From Diplonema papillatum (lineage: Eukaryota > Euglenozoa > Diplonemea > Diplonemida > Diplonemidae): a DNA stretch of 64,000 bases. Under the pieces are notes generated by a model that did no database searches, was not told where the DNA came from, and worked only from the letters and a program-made list of their open reading frames with translations. How positions within the stretch are numbered: position 1 is the first letter of the stretch; each line of letters starts with the position of its first letter. Location of the stretch: the NCBI GenBank assembly GCA_030068145.1, contig JAPJBO010000181.1:124001-188000 (forward strand), given 5' to 3'. Position numbers and translations under genes: made by a program. Positions 1 through 10,380 of this stretch are shown in pieces.

Positions 1-284
1 CGTTTTCTGTCTTCTCTAAGATCTGAGAGAAATGGAGGGAGGGGGGTGTTTCGCACACCCTGTTCGGTTTTGCGTTCTTTTTCGCTTTCTGTCTCGCGAT
101 TCACGCTGGCGGCAGTATTGGAGTGTCTAGAAATCCTAGAAACGCTGCTCTCACGGGAACCTCGCCGGAGCCTTGAGATGGAAATGGTCCTTATACCGAT
201 CCACCCAGTCACGACATGCTTTCATGCTCGCGCCGAATTCTTTGCAGTGAAGAGATTTTCGAGAGGCATCGCTTTTCGCGAAGA

Positions 285-580
285 AAGAAGAAGAAAAAGA
301 AAAAGAAAAAGGCCGCTCCGGGTCCAGGAACGTGACGGTCAACCACTGCTTGCAAGGCTTGAGTCGGAGGCAGCACAGAGCCACAACCCCGTCCGCTCTG
401 CCCTGTGGCTGACGTCTCGACGAGCTTATGTTCAGCGCAAGCGCCAAGCCCCAAGGTGCGCCAAGCCTTGATGCTTTAGTTTGGGAAATCGGTAGCCACT
501 TGACCCGTAGGCCCGTGGCTCTGCAGTACCGCCGAACACGTGAAGCTTGGCTCCCGTGTAGCAGGCTTTCCCTGGTACCT
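285..580 (+). repeat. Dispersed repeat R1, copy 1
   Basis: This is one of four copies (others at about 28470, 46735 and 55140), all in the same orientation as the genes. Each copy starts in or after a purine-rich tract ending AAAAAGGC, continues with a core containing CAGGAACGTGACGGTCAA, and ends near GTAGCAGGCTTTCCCTGG. I see no coding frame shared by the copies and no clear terminal inverted repeats. On the opposite strand the unit would end in a T-rich run, which could suit a Pol III-derived SINE, but no convincing A or B box was found. Confidence 0.75.
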
Positions 581-919
581 ACCGCTTTTCGCGAAAAAAA
601 AAGGAAACACAAAACGAATGACGCCAATATGCGTGACTGCGCGGTCGACAGGCTGTTCCCTTTCTGTTTCGGTTTGTTAGGTTGCCCTGTCTCTGCCGGA
701 AAACAAACAAATGCCGAACATCACCGGAGGGCAAACATGTTCAGCTCAGTCACGGAAACGTGTCGATCTCGGGCCGCCAAGCTCGCCTCCGTGCCTTTTG
801 CGGTTGACGACGAGAACGAGAACGCCCAGGGTTGAGCATATCAAGAAAAGAAGGACGACGAGAGCAGGCCGGAATACACGCATTTCTTTCCTTTCGACTC
901 CTTGTAGATGGTGACTGAT

Positions 920-1206
920 AAACTGTGATAGTTGGGGCTTTGGGTTAGAATGCATCTGTGGCGATAATCTGCATCGACCGGACTGTGATAGACAGCAGCA
1001 GTTTCGGTTAGAATGCAAATAATCTGGACGATAATCTGCATCGCGACTGGACTGTGATAGACAGCAGCAGTTTGGGTTAGAATGCAAAGAATCTGGGCGA
1101 TAATCTGCATCGCGACTGGACTGTGATAGACAGCGACAGTTCGGGTTAGATTGCAAAGAATCTGGACGATAATCTGCATCGCGACTGGACTGTGATAGAC
1201 AGCAGC
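920..1206 (-). repeat. 69-bp tandem array (R3), about four units
   Basis: Units begin with GACTGTGATAGACAGC at 981, 1050, 1119 and 1188, a constant 69-bp step, with a degenerate unit before them. The reverse complement of the unit (core GATGCAGATTATCG, then CAGATTCTTTGCATTCT) also occurs as single dispersed copies at about 21095-21130, 24470-24510 and 43730-43775. The array therefore amplifies part of a dispersed element. Confidence 0.85.
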
Positions 1207-1571
1207 AGGCAGTTCGATGCACATCCACGGGGTACGGGTGGACTGGCCGGCTCCGCCACGATCGCGGGCACCGCGTCTATCGTCCCGAGACTTCGAAGCC
1301 ACGCGGGCAGTCCTTGCACAACGAAAGCACCTCAAGCCAGTGAACCTGCGCAGCTAGGCGGGGATCCACAACACAAAATGCTGGGGCCAACCGAGCCTCA
1401 GCCCCGGACAGAAAAATCGAGATCACGAGCACCTTCTTGTATGCACGACATTTTGCACGGCAAAATGTCGTACATCCTACTCAAAACCCCCTGATCAAAG
1501 ACGCTCTAACCCCATCCCCTCCCTGCAAAGGCCGTCGGAACCGACCCACAAAACAACCGAGCACCCACATA

Positions 1572-2809
1572 ATGTTGCGCAAAGTGATCGCCACCGGAGC
1601 CAAGGCGCAGGTCCGGCATGCCATGCCGCGGACGATGAGGTTCTGCTCGGGAGTGGCGGCGCCGAAGGCGTTCGACCGGGGCGCTGCGGCGGAGATCGTC
1701 GAGAGCTACAAGGAGTACTGGCAGCACATCCGGTTCAAGAAGGGCTGGGCGACGCCGCCGTTCTCGCTCGAGTCGGTTGAGCCGCTGCTGAAGGAGGCCG
1801 CGAAGCACACCGCGCACATCATGGCCGCGCTCAACAAGAGCCAGGATGGCCACAGCCTCCGCAAGCGCGGCGGCGAGAGCAACATGTTCCTCGCAAACGT
1901 CGGCTACTCTCCGCAGCAGTACCCACGCAGATTCGTCAGGGAACTGGTCCACGCATCGGTCTCCGATGCGCGTGGGTACGTCGACTCCCTCACCGAAGAA
2001 GAAGTCGACCGGTTGATGCAGGACCTGAAGGCACTCGAAGAGTCGCACTGCGCGTCCCACGAGCTCCGCGCTCTCGCGCAGAAGTACGACGCCTTCGCCG
2101 CCGACGAAGAACCCGACCCCGAGCGCCTGCCGCACATGGACGCCCTGCGGAGCCCGCCGCCGAAGAACTGGGCCGCCGCCCGCGCCCTCATCGCGCAAGC
2201 CGTCGCGATCCTCGAAAACCCCACCCCGCCCCCGCCGGCCTCCGCAGCCGCCTCGCCGCCTTCCCAGCCGGGCGCCCCGGCGAAGGCGGCGGGCCAACAG
2301 GAAGCGCCGCCGCCGCGGGAGGTCGGCCTGTCCGAGGCGCAGTGGGAAAAATACTCGGAGACCCTCCGACGGCTGGCGGCCGCCGAGGAGGTGAAGTGGG
2401 AGAACGTCAAGAACGACCCCGCCGGGTACGCCGAGGAACTCGACAAGACGCAGACGGACTGCACCAAGTGCAGCTCCGATCTCTCCGCTGACCTGAAGAA
2501 GCTGGAGAGGGAGCTCGGGCTGCTCGTTAAGGAGGAGAGCGGCGTTCCGGCGGTTACCGCCGCGTTGAAGTCGCTGAGGGAGCAGATTCGGCGGTTGAAC
2601 AAGATGCTGCAGGCCGTCGACGAGATCAGCAGGAGGATCCACACGCTTCAAACCGCGGTGCACAAGGAAATCCAGCGGCAGGCCGCCGGCGCGAAGGGCG
2701 AGCAGAAGACGCCGCCGCAGCAGCAGCAGCAGCAGAAGGCGCAGCAGCCCGCGGCCTCGAAGAAGCCCCCGCCGTCAAGCCCTCTCCAGCAGCAGAAGCC
2801 CCAGCCGCC

Positions 2810-2871
<62 letters not shown>

Positions 2872-4042
2872 CTCGGCTGGGGGGAGAAAGGCAGCGGAGC
2901 CCGGAAATCCAGTACCTCGAAAAGCTCGTGCGGGCGTTGGCCAACCCGCAGACGTGGCAGCAGGTGAACATCGAGCCGCTGTTCAGCGAGCACAAAGGGC
3001 CGAATGGAGTCATCGTGACGTGCCGCGTGCGCAACCTGGACACCGACCACTGCGAGGTGAAGGTCGACGACGGCCGCGTCACGGTAGTCGGAGTCACGCT
3101 CCCGCCGACGCGCAACGACATCAACCGGATGATTTACCCCCTCATCGACAAGATCAACCGCGACCCCTCCTTCATCGAGCAGCTCTCGGCGCAGCCCCTC
3201 CACGACGTCGCCGCCAGCGTCTCCAACGGACTCTTTGGCTCGTTCGCCAAGACCTATCAATTCCCGTTCCCCGTCACGGTCGATCAGTTGTCGGCGCAGG
3301 TGTGTCGTCGGGGGGTTCCTGCTTTTTGCGCACCGTTGTGACTGCCCTAGCCAATGCGATTTGTCAAGAACAAAAAACGACCAATGGCAGCGTACTATAG
3401 ATGTAGATGACCAAAACAGGTTCGAAGGAAGTGCGCACAAACAAACTGTAGCACAGACACAAAGATAGCTCAAAGCATTTGCAAACTAACACGAAAAGCC
3501 TCTAGGCAAAAACCCGTTTTCACAGTTCTTGTTCGCAACGCAAAAAAGTAGTGCAAAGCAATTTCAAACCCACGCAGCGGGTGCAGCGATGATCCCCTCT
3601 GTAAAGTGAAGAACCCACTGGTAGATACAACAAAGAGCCGAGAGGAACGACAGAAGCTTACCACCAGCGGGTGAGGTGGTTGAAAACGCCTCTTGTGTGT
3701 CCGATATCACGTAAAATGTGTTGATGCGCAGTCGAAACGCGAGTCCTTGTTCAATTCGACAGGAGTCCCTATTTTTAGCTGAGAAAAAGTCGACTATGGT
3801 GCGTCCCGACAAACCTGAGTTTCGTTCTTGTGTTGTTTTCCTGAGAGCGCCTTTCAGCTACATGAATCGGAGCACCGGAGCTTGATGCTCAAGGGCTCAA
3901 ACTCTATACCACCGAGAGTACCCAGTGGGGACGCTTAGAGTTTCGGAAATGAACAGCCCAATGCAACCCCACACAGTACGCCAAGGACATGATCATCATC
4001 GGTATCAACTACCCCCGCACGAGAAGCCCGTGGTTGGCTTGA
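1572..4042 (+). CDS. Mitochondrial-type poly-Q protein with C-terminal HSP20-like domain (two exons)
   Basis: Exon 1 is 1572-3299 and exon 2 is 3977-4042; the intron is GT...ACAG in phase 0, giving 597 residues. The start is the first ATG of a long GC3-rich frame, and the N-terminus is basic and hydroxylated (MLRKVIATGAKAQVRHAMPR), like a mitochondrial presequence. A Glu/Lys-rich, probably coiled part (about 250-370) and a 20-residue Gln run (414-433) follow. From about 470 the pattern is that of an alpha-crystallin/HSP20 fold: V-DDGRVTVVGV, a loop, then FAKTYQFPFPVTVDQLSAQ. Exon 2 adds YAKDMIIIGINYPR, the usual last strand, which supports the splice. A mitochondrial small heat-shock or co-chaperone role is inference. 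The fold assignment is moderate; the middle region is unknown. The intron contains repeat R6 about 40 bp from the donor. Confidence 0.75.
3350..3455 (+). repeat. Dispersed repeat R6 inside intron
   Basis: This copy shares GTCAAGAACAAAAA, a GGCAGCGTACTAT core and GAAGGAAGTGCGCACAAACA with copies at 39553-39662, 45440-45556 and partly 41128-41165. A related form (TTGGCAGCGTACTGTGGAAA) is at 12400-12485 and 39665-39740. It occurs both in introns and between genes. Confidence 0.8.
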
Positions 4043-5819
4043 GTGGTATTGCGCTGCTGGCCAGACACCTCCCCTTTGACTCTTCTAGCCTTTCAACTTT
4101 TTAGCTACAAATCGATAACCTTATCCCCTCCCTCTCAGAGCGAACGCAACATTGGAACACACCGCCTCCTTCTGCCACTCACGGAGAAGTTAACTTCACG
4201 TTCACGACCGGTCAATGGCCTCGGAAAAAGCGAAGGTAGTAGCCGAACCTAGCTGATTACACCTTCTGCTATGTTTTAAAAGAAGAAAAGAAGAAATACT
4301 CGGAGGCCGCCCGATGCTTTTTCTACGGAGGCTAGCATGGGGAGACAACCCCCAACCCAACGACAAAGGGTCTTTTTTAGTACTAACAATCTTGCGGGTT
4401 GCCCTTCAATGTATTGTGCAGGCTAAAAAGTCTTTTGTTTTGGTTGTATGCTTACGCTCGGATTTACCGGTGTTTCGTGTGGGAATAGCACATTTCCAGC
4501 TAGTGTTTTGCAACTGGCGCGCCTCCTCGAGAATTTCCTACATTGCAGGTGCTTAATCCAAAGAAAAAGCGAAAATTGACGGAAACCCAAAGAAATGGAA
4601 AAAAGGGCTGAATCTTGTCAGCTGTTCTTCGAAAAGAATAGCGTTCGGCCCAGGGGGGCCGGAAGAACCCCTTTAACAGCGCCCCCTTTTTTCTTTTTCT
4701 TGCCAAGCCAAGCCGACCTCCGCCTGGGTCTTGCTTCTTTTTGGGTAGCAATCGATTGCCAGACAGGTGAGCGGCCGCCTCCCCAAGCGAGCTCTCAAAT
4801 CAACCTGCTCTCTGATGCAGCTGTTATTGAATCGCCTACGTACACTCATTGTTGCGCGCGCCTTTACTGCGAAGGTGGCTGTGGCGGGCGCTTCTAAGTG
4901 TACACCTAAGCAGGGCTGCATCCCCGTGTTGTAGCCGTGTGCATGAGGCGGCTTGGTAATTTGGAGGGCAGGTCTCCATCGATGAAACGTAAGAAGAAAG
5001 AGCAGAGCAACACACCTGCCCCCTGCGCCTGCTTTCTCCGACTGTTTCGGCAGTTCGACAGCTTTCCACTACTACTATTGTGCAGTCTTTCGTCATAGAT
5101 TGTCGCTACATATAAAGTTACAACCTACTACTACTGCTAGTCCGCCGAGGCGATAACCGCCGGAGTCTTGCTTCCTCCTGCACCTTGTTGGCACACTTCT
5201 AAGGCCCCTGCATGCGAAAAATAATAAGCCGTCTGGTTTGATAACCACGGCTCCCCGGGTGTGTGCAGCCGGAAGATTTGTTGTCTTTGGAGCTGTTTCC
5301 GTGCGGATTGATACACGGGGCAGCAACAGATTCGCGACGGTGCTATTTTTGTTTCTCGAGGAGCACTCGTAACCTCGTTCGTCCTCCGAAGCAGACGTGC
5401 CTTCGCCACCCCCGGGGATGCCTGTCTTCCCCGGCCCCTCCTTCCCTTTGACGCGAGTCCTGTCTTTCGCGGACAGGTTCAGGTTCCGCGCTGATGGTCC
5501 GCTTATGTGTCCGTGGCTTGAAGGACCCAAACCCGGCGCAGACGGTACCGGTGCGGTGTGCACACTATCCATGCCAAAAAGCACGTTCTAGCAAACCCCT
5601 CCCCCCATTTCGGCGCAGAAGGAGCCTTTGATAGCGCTGCGTTCGCTTTTCCTTCTCCCTGCTCGCTCGCCTTCCTTCCCCCCCCCCCCCCCCCCCTGCT
5701 TGCTGCTGGGGGTATTCGCTGTGACATATGGTTTCTTTGCTTTTGAAACGGAAGGCCTATTCCCCATGGAGGCTACCCCCCACTTTTCTGCTTTTTTTTT
5801 CACGAGGCCGACGCAGCGC
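4043..5819. other. Gene-free stretch made of repeat fragments
   Basis: It holds a partial R5 copy (4376-4450) joined to a partial minus-strand R2 copy (4440-4555), an R10 copy (5470-5590), and a run of about 20 C at 5681-5697. The segment 4560-5460 has only short open frames without recognisable protein features, and I see nothing else in it. Confidence 0.6.
4376..4555. repeat. Joined partial copies of R5 and R2
   Basis: 4376-4450 matches R5 (core GCGGGTTGCCCTTCAATGTA). 4440-4555 reads as the reverse complement of R2 (GTTTCGTGTGGG, then CTCCTCGAGAATTTCCTAC). The same two families also meet at about 43280. Confidence 0.65.
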
Positions 5820-6212
5820 ACCACAGCATATGCACACCAGCGGACTGGATCAACCGGCAGAGGTGACATACGAGAGCAAAAGGTAGAAGCACGTCGGCAG
5901 AATGGGTGCGAGAGCAATGGGAGCAAAGGGTGGACAGCACCCCGGCATATCTTAGATGAATTCCCGGGTTCTTCCCCCATAAACATAAGTCGTCGCCCGA
6001 ACAAGAGCCATTCGAAGGGGGAAGAGCTGACTCATTTGAGTCGAATGTAGGAAGTCGGGTGGTCGAAAGCCTCGACGATGAGCGGGCAACAGACACTGGC
6101 CGGAGCGGCCGCGCGCCTCGGGGATGGATCCGCCGTGGTGGCGGTGCTGCCGGGGGAGGAGTGGTGAACGCGGGCCTGCAGTACCCGCGGCTCGCGTGGA
6201 GCGTCGGCTCTT
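5820..6212 (+). pseudogene. Broken 5' duplicate of the TSG101 gene, with its promoter region
   Basis: About 390 bp duplicate the region that directly follows (6219-6570). Both copies contain CACCAGCGGAtTGGATC, a GATGAATTCC segment and TCTTCCCCCA, then GCCTCGACGATGAGCGGGCA. The copy's ATG is at 6078, and its frame ends in a stop after about 29 codons, at a point where the intact gene reads TGG GCG AAC. Homology ends near 6212, where the next unit begins. It is a partial tandem duplicate of a host gene and is unlikely to encode protein. Confidence 0.85.
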
Positions 6213-6320
6213 CCAGCTCTATGCACCAGCGGATTGGATCTACCGGCAGAGGTGACGTGCGAGAGCAACGGGCAACACCCCCGGCAGCTTTTCGATGAAT
6301 TCCAGGGATCTTCCCCCACA

Positions 6321-6328
6321 TATATAAG
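6321..6328 (+). promoter_or_regulatory. Candidate TATA box of the TSG101 gene
   Basis: TATATAAG lies 87 bp upstream of the start codon. The duplicated upstream copy has the degenerate CATAAACATAAG at the same place, so the box is intact only in front of the intact gene. No experimental support; it is a sequence match only. Confidence 0.4.
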
Positions 6329-6414
6329 AACAGGAGGGGAGAGAGCCGAGGAGGGGGGGAAGGAGGACCTTTTCGGATCGAATGTAGAGAGTCGGATCGT
6401 CGACAGCCTCGACG

Positions 6415-7509
6415 ATGAGCGGGCACGAGACGCTGGCCGGCGCGGCCGCGCGCCTCGGGTACGGATCCGCCGTGGTGGCGGTGCTGCCGCAGGAGTGGGC
6501 GAACGCGGGTCTGCAGCACCCGCGGCTCACGTGGAGCGTCGGGACCCGGTACGGCAGCGACGGCGTAGTGCGGCGGCTGATAAAGGTCGCAGGGCTGCTC
6601 GCGATGCCGCGGCCCGCCGCCGACGTCCCCGTCTGCGTCTGGATCCCAACTGGCTACCCCGACGAACCCCCCTCCTGCCAAGTCGAACCGCCAGACCAGC
6701 AGACGCAGCTGGTGCCTAATCACCCATCCCTCGAGCTCGGCGGCGTCGTCATCGTCAAGGGATGGCGCAAAGAGTGCACCCTCACCACCTTCCTCGACGA
6801 GTTGCGCATGGTCTTCAGCAGGACGCCTCCCCTCCGCCGAGCGCGCCCCCCCGCCACGCTCTCAACCCCCACGACACCGTACCGCTCGATGCTTGCCGTC
6901 AGCGGCAGGGACAAGCGGCTGTCGAAGGCAGAGACCCTTGCGAGCCTGAACGAGCACTTGCGGTCCAAAGCGTTGCGGACGAGGGAGGAGTCGGCGGTCG
7001 TCGCGGCGCAGCTCGAAACGCACGGGGCGAGGGTCCGACTGGAGATCAAGGCGGCAGAGCTTGCCATCGAGCGCATGACGCTTCAAACCGCGGCTGAAAC
7101 GGCGAAAACGGAGAAGATGAAGGACCGTCTCGCCAAAGGCGAGGCGTGGGTGGCCCGCAATGTCGGGAAGGTGGTCCACAAGGCGGCCGACCTGCAGCCG
7201 TCAGACCCGCTCAGCTGCCAGGTGCTGGAGGTTGAGGCTGAGTACGAGATGTGCGCCGACTACCTGCGGCTGCTCGACGGCAAGCTGGCGGCGGGGATCC
7301 TCGGCCCAGACGCCTTCGTCGCCGCCGTCCTGCGCACGGCGGCGCAGCAGTTTCGGGCGCAGGCGCTTCTCAACAAGATCGCGCGCGTGCAACAGCAGCT
7401 TCGGCAGCAGCAAGCCGCGGTGACGCCTCCCTCCAGCAGGCGGAAGCGGCCGCGCGAACGAGACGAAGGGACCCCCGCACGACAGGTCGGAAGACGCGTC
7501 GACGTTTGA
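6415..7509 (+). CDS. TSG101/Vps23-like ESCRT-I subunit
   Basis: This is a single-exon, 364-residue protein. Residues about 30-145 match a UEV domain (inactive E2-like fold): VPVCVWIPTGYPDEPPSCQV, then NHPSLELGGVVIVKGW and a following region up to about LDELRMVFS. There is no catalytic Cys in the E2 position, as expected for TSG101. A charged helical part (about 165-240) is followed by a C-terminal region (about 270-330, LLDGKLAAGILGPDAFVAAV) resembling the steadiness box that packs into the ESCRT-I core. The Pro-rich linker of animal TSG101 is short. The known role is binding ubiquitinated cargo and PTAP-type late-domain motifs on endosomes. The basic tail (RRKRPRERD) is lineage-specific. Partial duplicates lie on both sides. 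Confidence 0.88.
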   Translation: MSGHETLAGAAARLGYGSAVVAVLPQEWANAGLQHPRLTWSVGTRYGSDGVVRRLIKVAGLLAMPRPAADVPVCVWIPTGYPDEPPSCQVEPPDQQTQLVPNHPSLELGGVVIVKGWRKECTLTTFLDELRMVFSRTPPLRRARPPATLSTPTTPYRSMLAVSGRDKRLSKAETLASLNEHLRSKALRTREESAVVAAQLETHGARVRLEIKAAELAIERMTLQTAAETAKTEKMKDRLAKGEAWVARNVGKVVHKAADLQPSDPLSCQVLEVEAEYEMCADYLRLLDGKLAAGILGPDAFVAAVLRTAAQQFRAQALLNKIARVQQQLRQQQAAVTPPSSRRKRPRERDEGTPARQVGRRVDV

Positions 7510-7578
7510 GAGGTGTAGTAGTTTAGTGCATCTATTCTAAGACTTGCTTCCGACGTAACGACTTGCGCCCGCCGTAGG

Positions 7579-8070
7579 CTGCTCGACGGCAAGCTGGCGG
7601 CGGGGATCCTCGGCCCGGACGTCTTCGTCCCCGCCGTACTGCGCACGGTGGCGCAGCAGTTTTGGGCGCAGGCGCTCCTCAACAACATCGCGCGCGTGCA
7701 ACAGCAGCTTCGGCAGCAGCAAGACAGCTTCGGCAGCAGCAAGACAGCTTCGGCAGCATCAACACAGCTTCGGCAGCAGCAACACAGCTTCGGCAGCAGC
7801 AAGACAGCTTCGGCAGCAGCAAGACAGCTTCGGCAGCAGCAAGACAGCATCGGCAGCAGCAAGACAGCTTCGGCAGCAGCAAGACAGCTTCGGCAGCAGC
7901 ACGACGCGGTGACGCCTCCCTCCAGCAGGCGGAAGCGGCCGCGTGAACGAGACGAAGAGACCCCCGCACGACGAGTCGGAAGACGCGTCGACGTTTGAGA
8001 GGTGTAATATAATAGAGTGCATCTATTCTACGACTTGCCTCCGATGTAACGACTTGCGCCCGCCGTAGTA
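7579..8070 (+). pseudogene. 3' duplicate of the TSG101 gene with an expanded 20-bp minisatellite
   Basis: The block repeats the gene's last ~240 coding bases plus about 70 bp of 3' flank (GACTTGCGCCCGCCGTAG ends both units). Between LRQQQ and AVTPPSSRRKRPRERDE it carries about nine extra copies of a ~20-bp unit, roughly GACAGCTTCGGCAGCAGCAA. The frame stays open to a stop at 7998 that matches the gene's own end. Because 20 is not a multiple of three, the repeats cycle through all frames. The gene's own stop at 7507-7509 separates the block from the coding sequence. No start codon or UEV part is present, so it is probably a fragment. Confidence 0.85.
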
Positions 8071-9094
8071 GAACGGGGCAGTAGTGAGGCGACCGGACAC
8101 TCCGGAGAGAGAGATGGTCCCTGCACTCGTCTCTTTCTCTCTCAATTTTCGATATCGGGAAGTTGAAGGCGCAAGATCTGGCAAACCTTGCCTCGTTTAC
8201 CCGTCCTTCTATTGAACAGGGCTACCCCAAGTTTCCCCGCCAGCATCCCCTGAACTAATCTTTTGAAGTAAAGCTCACGTCGCCGGAAGCACCTCCGGAG
8301 AGACTCTTTCGTTGGTGAAACGAGATACAAAGAGAAACCTGGGCACTGACGAGCTGGCACGGGAGTGCCACTGTTGAAACTTCGTCGGCGAAGCCTGTAC
8401 CAAAGCACCTCGTGCGGATCTCTGCATCGGGACAGGAATCATGCCGAGGCTGCGCAAGTTCCGCCATGTTTGTCTGCCTCTTGTGAGCGGCCCCCGGGGA
8501 GAGAATACAGCGCTGGCGTTGGACTTTCGCTGTGTTGCGTTCGCTGGAGTTGTATCTGGATGCCTAGTACATAAAACCCCATGAAAAGACTGTGACACGA
8601 AACCGGACGCAGCACTGGATATCGCTGCTTTGTGGCTTACGGGCGTGCACATCCTGCAACGCGATAGCTCCATCCTTGCGTCAGACTGTGGTTGTAGCAT
8701 CCTCCCCGCCGACCGGAAACGGGATCCACGTCCCACTCCGACCTTTGCTTGGGTGCATGTGGTGTTCTCTTTTGGCCTTTGGATCAGAGATCCATCCGAA
8801 TCTCCCTTCGACCTCACACTTTTCCAGAACCGCTTCACTAGCCTCCCGAGGACCTCTTTCGGTACAGTACTTCAATCTTGCCCCGTAGACCGGTAAACGT
8901 GCCTGAACCATGGATTATCCTTTCAACATTTCAACATGGGAAGATAGTGTCTGCAGCGTCGCGCTGAAACACGCATGCATATCCTAGATGTCAAAGTATT
9001 CAACACTGCCCATTTAAAGGAGCTGCCAAAAGTGCAGCACGGGGCCGGTAAATGAAGGTGAAGGGAAGCTAAAACGCAGCTGATGCATTTTTTT
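8071..9094. other. Gene-free stretch
   Basis: At 8076-8140 is a short segment also present at 52945-53020 (GAGAGATGGTCCCTGCACTC followed by CTCT repeats). The rest (8140-8930) has open frames on both strands but no recognisable protein family, splice consensus or third-position bias, so I see no gene. Confidence 0.55.
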
Positions 9095-9195
9095 TTTTTT
9101 TTTTTGGAACAACATACCACGCTGGACATGTGAGTACAAAAAAGAAAGTTGGCAGCGTTGGAACCTGCCATGTAAAGATACAAAACAGGTCCTTC
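9095..9195 (-). repeat. Dispersed repeat R12
   Basis: About 100 bp are the reverse complement of 22755-22870, sharing TTTGTATCTTTACATGGCAG, a run of T (A on this strand) and GTATGTTGTTCC. It lies directly against the R2 copy that follows. Confidence 0.7.
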
Positions 9196-9221
9196 GCACA
9201 CATAAGCACCTGTTTTGTAGG

Positions 9222-9413
9222 AAATACTTGAGGAGGCTGCCAGCTGCAAAAGATCAAAGGAGGTAAATGTGCTGTAGCCCACACGAAACACAGGTGAATC
9301 TGGGTTCAGTGGCGGGCGTAAGCGTTCAACGAAAAGGACCCACTTTGTAGTTGTATTGTTTCTCCCCCTCTAGCCTCCTTCGAAGTAAGCACAAGGCAGC
9401 CCCTCGAGTATTT
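9222..9413 (+). mobile_element. R2, MITE-like repeat with inverted ends
   Basis: The left end AAATACTTGAGGAGGCTGCC and the right end read as reverse complement (AAATACTCGAGGGGCTGCC) form imperfect inverted repeats. The interior carries GCCCACACGAAACACAGGTG and TAAGCGTTCAACGAAAAGGA. Other full copies are at 53778-54041 and 50326-50527, with partial ones at 4440, 43283, 46598, 59923 and 60105. All copies also share AAGCACCTG upstream of the left end, so the true element border may lie further out. No coding capacity; a non-autonomous DNA element is likely. Confidence 0.7.
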
Positions 9414-10380
9414 TTACGACTTGTGTAAGCTCATGCTGTACCTGACTCACCCGAGATGCAATCGATAACTATCGGAGTTTCAGCTTTGTGACGTCCTGCA
9501 TTTGCGTGGCCTGTGCAACAGCGCAGTTGATAAGGGGAGCTAAAACGCAGCTGTCGCTTTACGACCTTTGTAAGCTCATGCTGTACCTGACTCACCCGAG
9601 ATGCCAGCGTCAAACCACACTATTTGTGTGTGTTAACTTCACGTCCTGCTTTGCCTGTGAACAACGCGGCTGAGAAGGGGAGCTAAAACGCAGTTGATGC
9701 TTTACGACTTTTGTGAGCTCACGCTGTACCTGACTCACCCGAGATGCAATCGGCAAGTATCGGATTTTCAGCTTTGCCACGTAGTGCTTTGCGTGGCCTG
9801 TTCAAAAGCGCAATCGATAAGGGGAGCTAAAACGCAGCTGATGCTTTACGACTTATGTAAGCTCATGCTGTACCTGACTCGCCCGAGATGCTATCGACAA
9901 ATCATCATATTCGTGTGATTTATCGGAGTTTCAGCTTTGTCACGTCTTTTTTGCTTTTTTTGCGTGGCCTGTGAACAACACAGTTGATAAGGGGAGCTAA
10001 AACGCAGCTGACGCTTTACGACATTTGTAAGCTTATGCTGTACCTGACTCGCCCGAGATGCTATCGACAAATCATCATATTCGTGTGATTTATCGGAGTT
10101 TCAGCTTTGTCACGTCTTTTGCTTTTTTTGCGTGGCCTGTGCACAACACAGCTGATAAGGGGAGCTAAAACGCAGCTGATGCTTTACGACATTTGTAAGC
10201 TCATGCTGTACCTGACTCACCCGAGATGCAAATCGATAACTATCGGAGTTTCAGCTTCGCCACGTCTTGCTTTGCGTGGCCTGTTCAAAAGCGCAGTTGA
10301 TAAGGGGAGCTAAAACGCAGCTGATGCTTTGCGACCTATGTAAGCTCATGCTGTACCTGACTCGCCCGAGAAGATGCAAT
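9413..10380 (+). repeat. Satellite of 141-168 bp units (R4)
   Basis: About six units each contain AAGGGGAGCTAAAACGCAGC, TGTAAGCTCATGCTGTACCT and CACCCGAGATGCAATCG. Unit starts are near 9533, 9674, 9822, 9990, 10158 and 10302. Two units share an insertion with ATCATCATATTCGTGTGAT. A reverse fragment lies at about 12060-12215. Short open frames inside repeat the same peptide and are not gene-like. Confidence 0.9.

Larger units (their letters stand above)
1..1571. other. Intergenic region upstream of the first gene
   Basis: No gene is supported here. It holds an A/G-rich tract, one copy of the ~270-bp dispersed repeat R1 (285-580), a 69-bp tandem array (920-1206) and about 350 bp of moderately GC-rich DNA before the first start codon. 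Open frames seen here on both strands are periodic or low-complexity and show no protein family. Confidence 0.7.

Noticed and set aside
746-1335. Minus-strand ORFs with a repeated peptide (SQSSRDADYRPDS)
   Set aside because: The periodicity comes from the 69-bp DNA array, whose unit is a multiple of three. No start context, family or codon bias supports a gene.
1506-2663. Long minus-strand ORFs over the first gene, and similar ones over other GC-rich genes
   Set aside because: Shadow frames caused by high third-position GC of the true + strand gene.
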